Shown: positions 9,014 through 18,196 of the stretch, piece by piece
Numbering within the stretch: the stretch's first letter is position 1
How the letters are laid out: the number at the start of each line of letters is the position of its first letter
Origin: Microbacterium sp. No. 7
GTDB lineage: Bacteria > Actinomycetota > Actinomycetes > Actinomycetales > Microbacteriaceae
Reading direction: 5' to 3'
NCBI RefSeq assembly: GCF_001314225.1
Contig: NZ_CP012697.1
Span: 3,844,001-3,908,000, forward strand
Length of the DNA stretch: 64,000 nt
The notes under the pieces: generated by a model
Told to the model about the DNA's origin: nothing
The model's input: only the letters and a program-made list of their open reading frames with translations
Databases searched by the model: none
Position numbers and translations under genes: made by a program

Positions 9014-11187
9014 CCCTGGACCTCGTCTTCGTAGCGGGCGCCCGCCGCGGCCTTCTCGCGCAGCGAGGCGGGCGGGCGGAAGTGCTCGCCGTAGAAGCCG
9101 GCGAGCTCGTCGGCGCGCTCGGCGAAGCCGGCGGGACCGCCCGGATAGGAGTTGATGTACTGCAGCACGCCTCCCGTCCAGGCGGGGAAGCCGATGCCCA
9201 GCAGCGATCCGACGTTCGCGTCGCGCACGGAGCGCAGCACGCCCTGGTCGAGGCAGTGCACGGCCTCCAGCGCCTCGGCGAACAGCATCCGCTCCTGCAG
9301 GTCCTTCAGCGGCGTGTCGGCGCGGCCGGAGCCGAACGCGTCGCGCAGCCCGGGCCAGATGCGCAGGCGGCGCCCCGACTCGTCGTAGTCGTAGAATCCG
9401 CCGCCGCCGGAGCGGCCCGGGCGTCCGTGCGTCTCGATCATCGCGTCGATCACGGCAGCCGAGCCGTGCTCGACGCGCGGGGCACCGCCCGCGGCCGCCT
9501 CCGCCTCCTTGCGGATGCGCTGCGGCAGCGTCAGGGTCAGCTCGTCGATCAGCTGGAGCGGGCCGGCGGGGTAGCCGGCCTGCAGGGCGGCCTGCTCGAT
9601 CCGCTGCGGCTCGACGCCCTCGCCGACGGCGGCGACCGCCTCGTTGAGGAAGGAGATGATGGTGCGACTCGTGAAGAATCCGCGGCTGTCGCCGACGACG
9701 ATCGGCGTCTTGCCGAGCTGCCGGGCCAGGTCGAAGGCGCGGGCCAGCGTCTCGTCGCTCGTGCGCTCGCCCACGATGATCTCGACCAGCGGCATCCTGT
9801 CGACAGGCGAGAAGAAGTGGATGCCGATGAAGTCCTCGGGCCGCTGTACGCCCTCGGCGAGGACCGTGATCGGCAGCGTCGAGGTGTTCGAGGCGAGCAG
9901 CGCGCCGGGGTCCACGACCGCCTCGGCGCGCTGGAAGACCTCGTGCTTGACGGCGACCGACTCGAAGACCGCCTCCACGACCGCGTCGGCGCCGGCCAGG
10001 TCGGCGTCGTCGTCGCTCGCGACGATGCGCGCCAGGAGCGCGTCGGCGTCTGCCTGCGCGAGGCGTCCGCGGCTGACCTGGGCGGCCACGAGCTTCTCGG
10101 AGTAGGCCTTGCCGCGCTGCGCCGCCTCGAGCGAGACGTCCTTCAGCACGATGTCGATCCCGGCCTTCGCGGCGACGTAGGCGATGCCCGCGCCCATCAT
10201 CCCGGCGCCGAGCACGGCAAGGCGACTCACCGTGCGCTGCGGGATGCCGGCGGGCCGGCTGCCGCCCGCGTTGACGGCCTGCAGGTCGAAGAACGTCGAC
10301 TGGATGAGGTTCTTCGCGATCGTGCCGGTCGCGATGCTCGCGAAGTAGCGGCTCTCGATGCGCCCCGCGGTCTCGATGTCGAGGAGCGCGCCCTCGACAG
10401 CGGCGGCGATGATGGCGCGCGCGGCCGGCGCCGGGGCGCCCTTGGTCTGCTTGCGCAGGCCGGCCGACAGAGCGCCCAGCTCGGCGGCGGGCGCCTGCCA
10501 GTAGAAGCGGCTGCCGGGCAGCTGGAAGCCCCGCCGGTCCCAGGGCTGGGTCGCCTCGGGGTTCGCCGCGATCCACGCCTTGGCGGCGGGCACGAGCTCG
10601 CCGGCCGACGAGACGACCTCGTCGACGAGCCCGATCTCCCGCGCCTCCGCGGGCGAGAACCGGCGCCCTGTGAGGAGCACGTCGCGCACCGCGGGAACGA
10701 CGCCGAGCAGGCGCACGGAGCGGATCACGCCGCCTCCGCCCGGCAGCAGCCCGAGCCCGACCTCGGGCAGGCCCACGACCGCGCCGCGCACATCGGCCAC
10801 GATCCTGTGGTGGGTCGCGAGCGCGATCTCCAGGCCGCCGCCGAGGGCGGCGCCGCCGATCGCCGCGACGACGGGTCGTCCGAAGCTCTCCAGCCGGCGC
10901 AGCTGCGCCTTGATCGTGTCGGACACCGCCACGACGCGCGGTGTGTCCTCTGCCGTGTAGGAGAGGATCTCGCCCAGGTTTCCCCCGGCGAAGAACGTCT
11001 TCTTCGCAGACGTGAGGACCACGCCGGCGATGTTCTCCGCCTCCGCGTCGAGACGATCGAGGGTCGCCGCCATCGACGCGACGTATGCCTCGCTCATGGT
11101 GTTCGCCGACGATGCCGGGTCGTCGAAGGTCAGGACGACGATCCCGTCGTCGTCTCGGTGCCACGTGATGGTCGTGCTCTCGCTCAT
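9010..11187 (-). CDS. Bifunctional enoyl-CoA hydratase/3-hydroxyacyl-CoA dehydrogenase (FadJ/FadB type)
   Basis: 725 residues, typical length. Residues 1-200 are a crotonase domain (GVVLTSAKKTFFAGGNL; AAIGGAALGGGLEIALATHHRI). About residues 315-500 are the NAD-binding 3-hydroxyacyl-CoA dehydrogenase domain (LAVLGAGMMGAGIAYVAAKAGI; ASNTSTLPITVLAEG; PEDFIGIHFFSPVDRMPLVEII, with the catalytic His in GIHFF), followed by two C-terminal helical domains (GDSRGFFTSRTI). It does hydration and NAD-dependent oxidation in beta-oxidation and hands products to the thiolase gene located just upstream at 11216-12421. Confidence 0.93.
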   Translation of the reverse strand: MSESTTITWHRDDDGIVVLTFDDPASSANTMSEAYVASMAATLDRLDAEAENIAGVVLTSAKKTFFAGGNLGEILSYTAEDTPRVVAVSDTIKAQLRRLESFGRPVVAAIGGAALGGGLEIALATHHRIVADVRGAVVGLPEVGLGLLPGGGGVIRSVRLLGVVPAVRDVLLTGRRFSPAEAREIGLVDEVVSSAGELVPAAKAWIAANPEATQPWDRRGFQLPGSRFYWQAPAAELGALSAGLRKQTKGAPAPAARAIIAAAVEGALLDIETAGRIESRYFASIATGTIAKNLIQSTFFDLQAVNAGGSRPAGIPQRTVSRLAVLGAGMMGAGIAYVAAKAGIDIVLKDVSLEAAQRGKAYSEKLVAAQVSRGRLAQADADALLARIVASDDDADLAGADAVVEAVFESVAVKHEVFQRAEAVVDPGALLASNTSTLPITVLAEGVQRPEDFIGIHFFSPVDRMPLVEIIVGERTSDETLARAFDLARQLGKTPIVVGDSRGFFTSRTIISFLNEAVAAVGEGVEPQRIEQAALQAGYPAGPLQLIDELTLTLPQRIRKEAEAAAGGAPRVEHGSAAVIDAMIETHGRPGRSGGGGFYDYDESGRRLRIWPGLRDAFGSGRADTPLKDLQERMLFAEALEAVHCLDQGVLRSVRDANVGSLLGIGFPAWTGGVLQYINSYPGGPAGFAERADELAGFYGEHFRPPASLREKAAAGARYEDEVQG

Positions 11188-11215
11188 GTCTGTGCTTCCT
11201 CGTTACCGCGGGTCC

Positions 11216-12421
11216 TCAGACCCGCTCGATGATCGTCGCGATCGCCATGCCCCCGCCGATGCACAGCGTGATGAGTCCTCGCCGGGCCCCGCGGTGCTCG
11301 AGCTCGTCGAGGACGGTGCCGACGAGCATCGCGCCCGTCGCGCCGAGAGGGTGGCCCATCGCGATGGCGCCTCCGTTGACGTTGACCTTCTCCCAGGGCA
11401 GGTCGAGATCCCTGACCCACTTCAACGCCACGGAGGCGAAGGCCTCGTTGATCTCGAACAGATCGATGTCGTCGACGGTCAGACGGGCGACGTCGAGCAC
11501 CTTGCGGGTCGCGGGCGTCGGGCCGGTGAGCATGATGGTGGGGTCGGCGCCGCTGACGGCGGTCGCCACGATCCGGCCACGAGGGGTCAGCCCGAACCGG
11601 TCGGCGGCGGTCTCGCTGCCGATGACGACCAAGGCGGCACCGTCGACGATCCCCGAGGAGTTGCCCCCATGGTGCACGTGCTCGATCCGCTCCACGTCGG
11701 TGTATCGCTGCAGGGCGACGGCGTCGAACCCCGCGGCGCCGGCCGCTGCGAAGGCGGGCTTCAGGTCGGCGAGCGACTCGACGGTGGTGCCCGGTCGGCG
11801 ATGCTCGTCACGGTCGAGGACGACGAGGCCGTTCACGTCGCGGACCGGCACGACCGACCGGGCGAACCTGCCCTGCTGCCAGGCCGCCTCGGCGCGCTCC
11901 TGGGAGCGTACGGCGAACCGGTCGACGTCTTCGCGGCTGAAGCCCTCGATCGTCGCGATGAGGTCTGCACCGATGCCCTGGGGCACGATGTACGAGTCAT
12001 AGGTCGTCGTGGGGTCATTGAACAGCGGGCCACCGTCGCTGAGCATCTCGACGCGCGACATCGACTCGACGCCGCCCGCGAACACGAGGTGCTCCCAGCC
12101 CGAGCTCACCTTCTGCGCGGCGACGTTGACCGCTTCGAGGCCCGATCCGCAGAACCGGTTGAGCTGCACGCCCGCGACGGTGTCGGGAAGGCCCGCGGCG
12201 ATCGCGACCGCCTTCGCGATGTCGCCGCCCTGGTCGCCGACGGGCGAGACCACGCCGAGCACGATGTCGTCGACCGCCGCCGGGTCCAGGTCCGGCAGCC
12301 GGTCGCGCACCTCGTCGACGAGGCACGTGACGAGGTCAAGGGGCTTGACGCTCTGCAGCGACCCCTTCCTGACCTTGCCGCGCGGTGTGCGCACCGCCTC
12401 GTAGATGTATGCCTGTGACAT
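11216..12421 (-). CDS. Acetyl-CoA C-acyltransferase (degradative thiolase)
   Basis: 401 residues with complete thiolase active site: nucleophile Cys about 91 in [17 protein letters not shown] near the C-terminal third, [10 protein letters not shown] and the final CIGGGMA Cys. GGGGAGG stands six bases before the chosen ATG at 12421; the ATG at 12427 is too close to that site. Catalyses the last, CoA-dependent cleavage of beta-oxidation. It leads the bifunctional dehydrogenase by about 30 bases and lies directly after the nitronate monooxygenase-like gene. Confidence 0.93.
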   Translation of the reverse strand: MSQAYIYEAVRTPRGKVRKGSLQSVKPLDLVTCLVDEVRDRLPDLDPAAVDDIVLGVVSPVGDQGGDIAKAVAIAAGLPDTVAGVQLNRFCGSGLEAVNVAAQKVSSGWEHLVFAGGVESMSRVEMLSDGGPLFNDPTTTYDSYIVPQGIGADLIATIEGFSREDVDRFAVRSQERAEAAWQQGRFARSVVPVRDVNGLVVLDRDEHRRPGTTVESLADLKPAFAAAGAAGFDAVALQRYTDVERIEHVHHGGNSSGIVDGAALVVIGSETAADRFGLTPRGRIVATAVSGADPTIMLTGPTPATRKVLDVARLTVDDIDLFEINEAFASVALKWVRDLDLPWEKVNVNGGAIAMGHPLGATGAMLVGTVLDELEHRGARRGLITLCIGGGMAIATIIERV

Positions 12422-12438
12422 CGTCATCCTCCCCGCTC

Positions 12439-13362
12439 TCACGCGCCTGGATTCCGGAGCGCCGCACGCGCGGCCTCGTATTGGTCGATCAGCTCCGCGA
12501 TCACGTCGCGGACCGGAAGCACTTCTGTGACGCCGGCCACTGCGTGCCCGGCGCTCCATACGCCCTGCCAGCCGAGCAACCGCTCCTGCTGGTAGTCCCC
12601 TTGGGCCACGTCAGCGTCGTTGCGCTCGATCCAAGACCGGAGAAGGTTGGCAGGCAGCCCGCCGACCGCGCTGGAGAGCACGACGTCGTCTGCAGTCGCC
12701 GCGACGAGCGCTGCCCGGTAGGCATCGTCGGCGAGGCTCTCCTCGGTCGCGATGACGCGCGTGCCCAGGTAGACGAGGTCGGCGCCGAGCACCTCGGCGG
12801 CGAACGCTGACACCCCATCGGAGATGCCGCCCGCGAGCACGATCGGCCCGTCGAAGAAGGCGCGGACTCCGCGGACGAAGGCGAACGGATTCAACCATCC
12901 CGTCTGCCCTCCGGCGCCGGCGGTGAGCAGCACGAGTCCGTCGGCTCCAGCCTCCAGCGCCTTCTCTGCGTGCGCGAGGGTCGCGACGTCGGCCAGCACG
13001 AGTGCGCCGACAGCGTGCAGCGGCTCCACCGCTCGAGCCGGAGAGCCCACGCTCGTGATCACGAGCTCCACACCGTGTGCGACGAGGGTCGCGAGCTCCT
13101 CGTCACGGTAGCGGTTCGAGCTGTGCATGATGAGGTTCGGCGCGAACGGGGCCGGCGTGCCCTCCGACTGCTGCAGGCGTCGCTCCAGTGTGGTCAGCCA
13201 GTCGCCGAGCGACGTGTCGCGTCGCGCGTTGTGCACGGGAAAAGATCCGATGACGCCTGCTTCGCACGCGGCCGCGACCAGCTCGATGCCGGACACACCG
13301 GTCATCGGCGCCGCGATCGCGGGCAGTCGGAGCCGTGCCGACACGTTCTCGGGCAGCGTCAT
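12439..13362 (-). CDS. Nitronate monooxygenase / 2-nitropropane dioxygenase family flavoprotein
   Basis: 307 residues, FMN-binding TIM barrel: [24 protein letters not shown] at the N-terminus, [66 protein letters not shown] (phosphate-binding loop). GAGGAG precedes the ATG. Proteins of this family in CoA-catabolic operons often act as flavin-dependent reductases or oxidases of unknown substrate, so nitronate activity should not be assumed. First gene of the minus-strand operon that runs down to 1721, divergent from the double-TetR regulator. Confidence 0.82.
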   Translation of the reverse strand: MTLPENVSARLRLPAIAAPMTGVSGIELVAAACEAGVIGSFPVHNARRDTSLGDWLTTLERRLQQSEGTPAPFAPNLIMHSSNRYRDEELATLVAHGVELVITSVGSPARAVEPLHAVGALVLADVATLAHAEKALEAGADGLVLLTAGAGGQTGWLNPFAFVRGVRAFFDGPIVLAGGISDGVSAFAAEVLGADLVYLGTRVIATEESLADDAYRAALVAATADDVVLSSAVGGLPANLLRSWIERNDADVAQGDYQQERLLGWQGVWSAGHAVAGVTEVLPVRDVIAELIDQYEAARAALRNPGA

Positions 13363-13497
13363 CGTTTGCTCCTCGTCGTCATTGATCCGAACCTGCGCCG
13401 TTGCGCCTGATGCGAGCCCGGCCGAGGGCGGTCGGACGTCTGTCGTGTCGCCTGCCGCCGTCATCTGCTCTGCCGATCACGATAGCGCAAGAATCGC

Positions 13498-13519
13498 GAT
13501 AAGTGAATTTACAGTAACC
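13498..13519. promoter_or_regulatory. Candidate operator copy 1 (GATAAGTGAATTT motif)
   Basis: An AT-rich motif beginning GATAAGTGAATTTACAGTAA stands in the divergent promoter of the nitronate monooxygenase operon and the double-TetR gene. A copy differing at a few bases occurs at 14787-14808 before the LuxR genes. The core GTGAATTTACAGTAAC is an imperfect dyad (10 of 16 positions symmetric). Likely bound by the adjacent TetR protein (inference). Confidence 0.6.
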
Positions 13520-13567
13520 ATCGTAGACTGTCGATGCATGAGCGATACCACGATCGAGGAGGTCGCG

Positions 13568-14791
13568 ATGACGTCGACGACGACAGTCCCGGCACGTACT
13601 CGGCCCCGAAACCGGCGACAGACGATCCTTGCCGTCGCCGCGGAGCTGTTCGCCGCTTCCGGATTCCACAACGTGAGCACCGACGACATCGCCCGCGCGG
13701 TCGGCGTGGGCGCCAGTGCCCTCTACCGACACGTGCGCGGCAAGGAAGATCTCTTGGAGGCGGCTCTGCTGGCCGAGTTCGAGGAGGCGCGGAAGTCCCT
13801 CGACGGCGCGGCGCCCCAGGATCTGGAGACGGCCGTGCAGACCATGGCATCGACCTTCGCCCAGCGTCGGCGGATGGCACTGCTCTGGACGCGCGAGGCA
13901 CGTCACCTGCCCGATGAGGCACGCCAACGCGTCCGCGCGCCCTTCTATCACGTGTTCGAGCGGCTCATCCAGCTCGTTGACGCGCAGGGACGCAGCGACG
14001 ATCCCGAGCTGACCGCCCTTGCCGTGATCGCCGTGCTCACCAGTCCCGCTTACCACAGCACGCCGCTGCCGGCCGAGCGCATAGCGACGCTCACCGCGGA
14101 CCTCGCGCTCGCCGCGGCCGCCGTGCGCCTCGACCTGCGCCGAGGCCCCGCAGAGGCGTCGCAGGGAGTGACCTCGACAACGCGTCCGGCGGCGATCATG
14201 GCAGCGGCGACACGGCTGTTCAGCGCGCGCGGGTACCAGTCGGTCACGATGCAGGACATCGGCGACGCCGTCGGGGCCACGAGCACGAGCCTGTACCGCC
14301 ACTTCGCGACGAAAGGAGATCTGCTCACGGCGATCATGACGCGGGCCACCGAGGCTCTCCATCTCGGACTGGATCGGGCGCTCGCGACGTCGCCGACGCC
14401 CGCCGACGCACTCAGGGCGACCGTCGCGGAGTACATCGAGTTCGCGATCGACCGCGCAGATCTGCTCTGGGTCCTGGTGGCGGAGTTGACGAACATCCCC
14501 GACTCCGCACGCCACAGCCTGCGCCGCGCCCAGAGCGCCTACGTGGCAGAGTGGTTCGCCCTGCTGGAGGCGGCACGACCCGAGCTCGGACGCACGGAGG
14601 TCAGGTTCCGCGTGCACGCAGCCCTGACCATCGTCAACGACGCCGTGCGAACGCCCCGCGTGCGCCGGCACGCGGGAGTCGCCCGCAACATCGCACGGCT
14701 CGCCGAAAGCGTGCTGTGGAGCGACGTGGCCTGCGCCGCCGAGGGCACGCCCGTTGACAACCTCGACTCAGGCATGGACAATGATGGATAA
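13568..14791 (+). CDS. Double TetR-family transcriptional regulator (two fused repressor units)
   Basis: 407 residues from the ATG preceded by a perfect GAGGAGG five bases upstream (an ATG at 13538 would add ten residues). Two complete TetR units are joined head to tail: helix-turn-helix 1 at about 18-64 (ILAVAAELFAASGFHNVSTD, ALYRHVRGKEDLL) and helix-turn-helix 2 at about 207-255 (IMAAATRLFSARGYQSVTMQ, SLYRHFATKGDLL), each followed by its own helical ligand/dimer region. A monomer may thus imitate a TetR dimer. Motif copies at 13498 and 14787 flank the gene, suggesting control of itself, the divergent operon and the LuxR genes. Confidence 0.88.
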   Translation: MTSTTTVPARTRPRNRRQTILAVAAELFAASGFHNVSTDDIARAVGVGASALYRHVRGKEDLLEAALLAEFEEARKSLDGAAPQDLETAVQTMASTFAQRRRMALLWTREARHLPDEARQRVRAPFYHVFERLIQLVDAQGRSDDPELTALAVIAVLTSPAYHSTPLPAERIATLTADLALAAAAVRLDLRRGPAEASQGVTSTTRPAAIMAAATRLFSARGYQSVTMQDIGDAVGATSTSLYRHFATKGDLLTAIMTRATEALHLGLDRALATSPTPADALRATVAEYIEFAIDRADLLWVLVAELTNIPDSARHSLRRAQSAYVAEWFALLEAARPELGRTEVRFRVHAALTIVNDAVRTPRVRRHAGVARNIARLAESVLWSDVACAAEGTPVDNLDSGMDNDG

Positions 14792-14808
14792 GTGAATTTC
14801 AAGTAACA
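14787..14808. promoter_or_regulatory. Candidate operator copy 2 (GATAAGTGAATTT motif)
   Basis: GATAAGTGAATTTCAAGTAA overlaps the stop codon of the double-TetR gene and lies 64 bases before the first LuxR start. It matches the copy at 13498-13519 at 12 consecutive bases and then at GTAAC. It implies co-regulation of the LuxR pair with the TetR/monooxygenase promoter. Confidence 0.6.
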
Positions 14809-14872
14809 CTGAAGTTCATCGAACCTGATCCGCGGAGCGCGCCCGACGGAGCGCGCCGGTCTGGGAGAGACG

Positions 14873-15805
14873 ATGATGTCACTGGCCGAGCCCACCACAG
14901 CTGCTGTACCAGGTGCACGCATCGCCGCGCGCTGGGACGCTCTTCATGACGCGACGCATCGCTTGCGCACCCTCGACGACATCGACCAGGCGCTCGCCGC
15001 CTGTCCCGCGAGCCTCGCCGTCGCCGGAGGGTTCGCGCGCGTCCTGCTCTCGCACATCGACGGTGCCACATGGACGCCCCTGCACTGGCATGCGAGCGAC
15101 GCATACACCGTCGCCGAGACATCACACCTGTGGACACTGCACATGCCGTTGCGTCCGCCGCTGATCGAGACCGAGGTCGTCAGACGGCGCACGTCGATGA
15201 GGGTCCCGCGCGTCGCTCGGGACCCTCGGGTGCACCGTCCGTTCGTCGACGCCACGCGAACGCGATCGTACGTGGTCGCGCCCGTCGTCCTCGGCGAGGA
15301 CATCGTGGCGCTCCTGCACGCCGATCATGGCATCGGCGGTCGGCGCGTGACCGATGCCGATCACGATGTCGTCCGGCATTTCGCGGTACTGGCGGGGTTG
15401 GCCGTCGAAGCGCTCCAGCTCGCGGTCCGCGTTCGCGCGGAGCGCCTGCAGATCGCCGGTGCACTGGCCGACGTGCAATCGCTCATCACGAGCGGCTCGC
15501 CGGGGCTGCGGCTTCTCGACGATGGGCTGGCTCCCGTCGCTGCGCCCCGTCCGTCTGCAGCATCCGACATGGACGCGACACCCGCGAAGCAGCCGTGGGG
15601 GCTCTCCGCGCGCGAGCGCGCCGTCCTCGATCTGATGGCCGAGGGACGAACGAACCGTGAGATCGCTGAGCGGCTCTTCGTCTCCGAGAGCACCGTGAAG
15701 ACCCACATCAAACACATCTTCCGCAAGCAAGGGGTAGCGACCCGCCCGGAGTCGATCGCGCGGGCGTGGCGACGCGCCCGCTGGGAAGGTCTGCGCGCAT
15801 CATGA
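14873..15805 (+). CDS. LuxR-family regulator with GAF-like sensor domain
   Basis: 310 residues; GGGAGAG precedes a double ATG. Residues about 25-190 form a GAF-like sensor with the [21 protein letters not shown] block (near 130-150), followed by a short linker and a C-terminal LuxR helix-turn-helix (about 242-305) with [35 protein letters not shown]. No receiver domain or phospho-acceptor is visible, so it probably senses a small molecule. Its stop overlaps the start of a second, paralogous regulator (ATGA), so both are co-translated and may heterodimerise. Confidence 0.88.
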   Translation: MMSLAEPTTAAVPGARIAARWDALHDATHRLRTLDDIDQALAACPASLAVAGGFARVLLSHIDGATWTPLHWHASDAYTVAETSHLWTLHMPLRPPLIETEVVRRRTSMRVPRVARDPRVHRPFVDATRTRSYVVAPVVLGEDIVALLHADHGIGGRRVTDADHDVVRHFAVLAGLAVEALQLAVRVRAERLQIAGALADVQSLITSGSPGLRLLDDGLAPVAAPRPSAASDMDATPAKQPWGLSARERAVLDLMAEGRTNREIAERLFVSESTVKTHIKHIFRKQGVATRPESIARAWRRARWEGLRAS

Positions 15806-16926
15806 CCAGAGCGATCGCGCACGCACGCGCGGTCACGGACTCCTTGCCGCTCTCGGACCGCCGGGGGATGGAGCTGCAGGCGCGCTTCGAGTACCTGGCC
15901 GGCCGGGTCGCCGATCTGACACACGAGGCTGCGCAGACCATCCCCCACACGTCCCTCCGTGCGATCGCTCAGCTGTCGCGACACGCGACGGCCCAGTTCG
16001 ACGTCGCGACAGGAGAGACGCCTGTCGGGCTGGCAGCGGTCGTCTCCGAGCTGGAACGCCTTGCGTCGGATCTGCGGCACTACCTGCACGATGCGCAGTC
16101 ACGGCGCCTGGAGGGGTGCGCAAGGGCACTGTCGAACCTCCGCACCACCGGGAGCGTCCGAGAGCTCGTCGAAGCCAGCTGTATGGAGGCCACGAACGGC
16201 TGCGGATTCGGCCGTGTCGTGCTCTCGCGGCTGAGCGGCACGTCGTGGACCCCGCATCTCGGCCATTCCACGCTGAGCGGTGAGCTGGAGGAGTGGTTTC
16301 CGGGCTGGGTCGGCACATCGATCACGATCGATCGCGACTCTCCGGAGCACGAGGCGATGACGATCCGGCGTCCCGCGCTCGTCGTCGACACGGCAGCGCC
16401 GGGCGTGCACCGTCCTCTCATCGTGGACTCCGGACGTGCGCGCTCTTACGTCGTGGCGCCGCTCATCTGCGCGAACGAGGTGATCGGCCTTCTGCACGCG
16501 GATCATCATGCCGACGGCCCTCGCGTCGACGAGGTCGACCGCGACGTGCTGTGGGCGTTCGCCAGCGGTCTCGGCCTGCTCTACGACCGGGTGCTGCTGC
16601 AGGAGACGCTACGCGGCCAGCGGCAGCAAGCTCGCGACGTTCTGCTGAGTGCCGCCGAGAGCATCATCGCTCTCGCCGAGAGGGAGGACATGCTCGACCG
16701 CCCTGCGACACCGGCGTCCGACGCGCTCGGCACCGCGTGGCTCGAGGCGCTCACGCCACGCGAGACCGACGTCCTCCGCCTGCTCGCCGACGGTGGGACC
16801 AACCAGGCGATCGCCGAACGGCTCGTGATCTCACCCGACACGGTCAAGTCGCACGTCAAGAACATCCTCCGCAAGCTCGGCGTCAGCAATCGCGCGCAGG
16901 CCGTCGCCGTCTATCTGCGCGACTGA
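15802..16926 (+). CDS. Second LuxR-family regulator with GAF-like domain
   Basis: 374 residues. A roughly 100-residue helical N-terminal region ([22 protein letters not shown]) precedes a GAF-like domain that repeats the partner's key block ([25 protein letters not shown]) and a C-terminal LuxR helix-turn-helix ([45 protein letters not shown]). GGAAGG lies 12 bases before the ATG that overlaps the first regulator's stop. The two are clear paralogues. They are obvious candidates to bind the GC-rich operator cluster at 18731-18862 in front of the catabolic genes. Confidence 0.88.
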   Translation: MTRAIAHARAVTDSLPLSDRRGMELQARFEYLAGRVADLTHEAAQTIPHTSLRAIAQLSRHATAQFDVATGETPVGLAAVVSELERLASDLRHYLHDAQSRRLEGCARALSNLRTTGSVRELVEASCMEATNGCGFGRVVLSRLSGTSWTPHLGHSTLSGELEEWFPGWVGTSITIDRDSPEHEAMTIRRPALVVDTAAPGVHRPLIVDSGRARSYVVAPLICANEVIGLLHADHHADGPRVDEVDRDVLWAFASGLGLLYDRVLLQETLRGQRQQARDVLLSAAESIIALAEREDMLDRPATPASDALGTAWLEALTPRETDVLRLLADGGTNQAIAERLVISPDTVKSHVKNILRKLGVSNRAQAVAVYLRD

Positions 16927-16943
16927 CGCTCGCGGCACCGGAA

Positions 16944-16981
16944 GCCGTGGAGCCTCGATCGGTCGACCGGGGCTCCACGGC
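16944..16981. terminator. Bidirectional terminator between LuxR and flavin reductase genes
   Basis: An 11-bp stem GCCGTGGAGCC / GGCTCCACGGC with a 16-base loop lies between the convergent genes ending at 16926 and 17009. No strong T-tract. Confidence 0.65.
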
Positions 16982-17008
16982 GGCGCGAGCGCGCTCGTCT
17001 CACGCAGT

Positions 17009-17587
17009 TCAGCCCACGAGCGAATGATCGCCCAACACGTGCCAGGCGCGGTTGTGGTACACCAATGGGCGGGATGCCTCCGCGACGGCGTCTTCGCTGC
17101 CCGGCTCGGGGGCCTTCGCCTGCAAGGCGTGGACGACGATGACGGTCGAGGTTCCCGCGTCCAGCTGCTCGACGACGCGGCCGCGGATCCACGTGCTCGC
17201 CGATGGGAAGTGCGGCTCTCCAGTCGGGAGCCTGTCCCACAGCGACGTGTCGGCGAAACGGTCGATCCCGCTCGTGGCGCACAGTCGCGCGATGTGCAGC
17301 TGTTCCTCACCGATCAGGTGCACGACGACGGTGTCGGAGGCGAGGACGGTCGGCGTGCTCGACGACATCGCCGACACCGAGAAGACGAGCAGCGGCGGCT
17401 CGGCGCTGACCGAGAACACCGATGTCGCCGTCAGCCCGACCGGCCCGTCGCCGGCGTCGGCGGTGACGACAGCCACGCCCGCGGGATGGTTGCGGAAGGC
17501 GCCCTTGAAGTCTTCGGCGCTCAGGCCTCCGTCGAGGCGCAGCGGCACGGGCTCAGGCTCCATGCGGTGTGCGATGCTGCTGTTCAT
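17009..17587 (-). CDS. Flavin reductase family protein (FMN-binding split barrel)
   Basis: 192 residues. FKGAFRNHPAGVAVVTADAGDGPVGLTATSVFSVSAEPPLLVFSVS is the classic start of HpaC/DIM6-type flavin reductases, and FAD/FMN loop features (VVHLIGEEQLHIARLCA) follow. It would supply reduced flavin to a two-component monooxygenase. AAAGGA six bases before the ATG at 17587 favours this start over the ATG at 17590. No oxygenase partner is adjacent; the only flavin-dependent candidate seen is the LLM enzyme at 450-1568. Last gene of the minus-strand unit with the two SnoaL-like genes. Confidence 0.87.
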   Translation of the reverse strand: MNSSIAHRMEPEPVPLRLDGGLSAEDFKGAFRNHPAGVAVVTADAGDGPVGLTATSVFSVSAEPPLLVFSVSAMSSSTPTVLASDTVVVHLIGEEQLHIARLCATSGIDRFADTSLWDRLPTGEPHFPSASTWIRGRVVEQLDAGTSTVIVVHALQAKAPEPGSEDAVAEASRPLVYHNRAWHVLGDHSLVG

Positions 17588-17653
17588 CATCGGTCCTTTC
17601 ACGAGATTCAGAGGCGGCACCCGGGCAGCGTTCGCCGCCCGGGTGTTCCGTGC

Positions 17654-18166
17654 TCACGAGGGGAAGACGAAGCCGGCTTCCCAGTAGTGCGGCGTCTGCA
17701 CCGGCACGCCGAGCTCGGCGAGCAGGGGCGTGTCGTTCCAGTAGGTCGTCTCGCGGGTGATCTTCCCGTTCGCGTCGAGCTGCTGCCATGTGATGCCGAG
17801 CGCCGACAGCGTGCGTCCGCCCACGGGCAGGCCGTGGTAGGTCTCCAGCGCCTCGCCGGTCCAGGTCCACAGGATGACGACGGCGGGCAGGCCATTGTCC
17901 CCGGCGAGATCGAACGCCTCGCGCACTTCGAACCGGTGAACGCCGGAACCGTTGTCGCGACTCTTGTTGGAATAGGGGGCGAGAACCGGACGCAGCTCGT
18001 CCTTCGTGATGGGGGTGTCGATCACGTGGTCGAGGTCGTTGCCGTCGTCGTAGACGAACTCGTCGGCATAGAGGTCAAGGGCTGCGTCGAGCGACTCGGT
18101 GAGCCCCTGGGTCCACTTGGCAGCGTGCGCGTCGGCGAGCTTGGCGCCGACCGTGGTGGTGGTCAT
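17654..18166 (-). CDS. SnoaL/NTF2-like protein A
   Basis: 170 residues with NTF2-fold pattern: an N-terminal helix (ESLDAALDLYADEFVYDDG), then strands ending in ITWQQLDANGKITRETTYWNDTPLLAELGV. It is similar to the next gene (shared VLAPYSNK/VFAPYANK, YWND/YWDA). Such folds include ketosteroid isomerases, epoxide hydrolases and polyketide cyclases. The Asp-Arg-Asp triad of limonene-epoxide hydrolase is not evident. Co-directional with the flavin reductase and the paralogue, so it probably transforms a pathway intermediate. Confidence 0.75.
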   Translation of the reverse strand: MTTTTVGAKLADAHAAKWTQGLTESLDAALDLYADEFVYDDGNDLDHVIDTPITKDELRPVLAPYSNKSRDNGSGVHRFEVREAFDLAGDNGLPAVVILWTWTGEALETYHGLPVGGRTLSALGITWQQLDANGKITRETTYWNDTPLLAELGVPVQTPHYWEAGFVFPS

Positions 18167-18196
18167 AGTGGTCTTCTTTCGTCGATACGGCGCCGG

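Noticed and set aside
7415..11164. One continuous open frame covering carboxyltransferase and bifunctional dehydrogenase
   Set aside because: The upstream half is Arg-rich nonsense; the real proteins are in separate frames with an ATGA overlap at 9010-9013.
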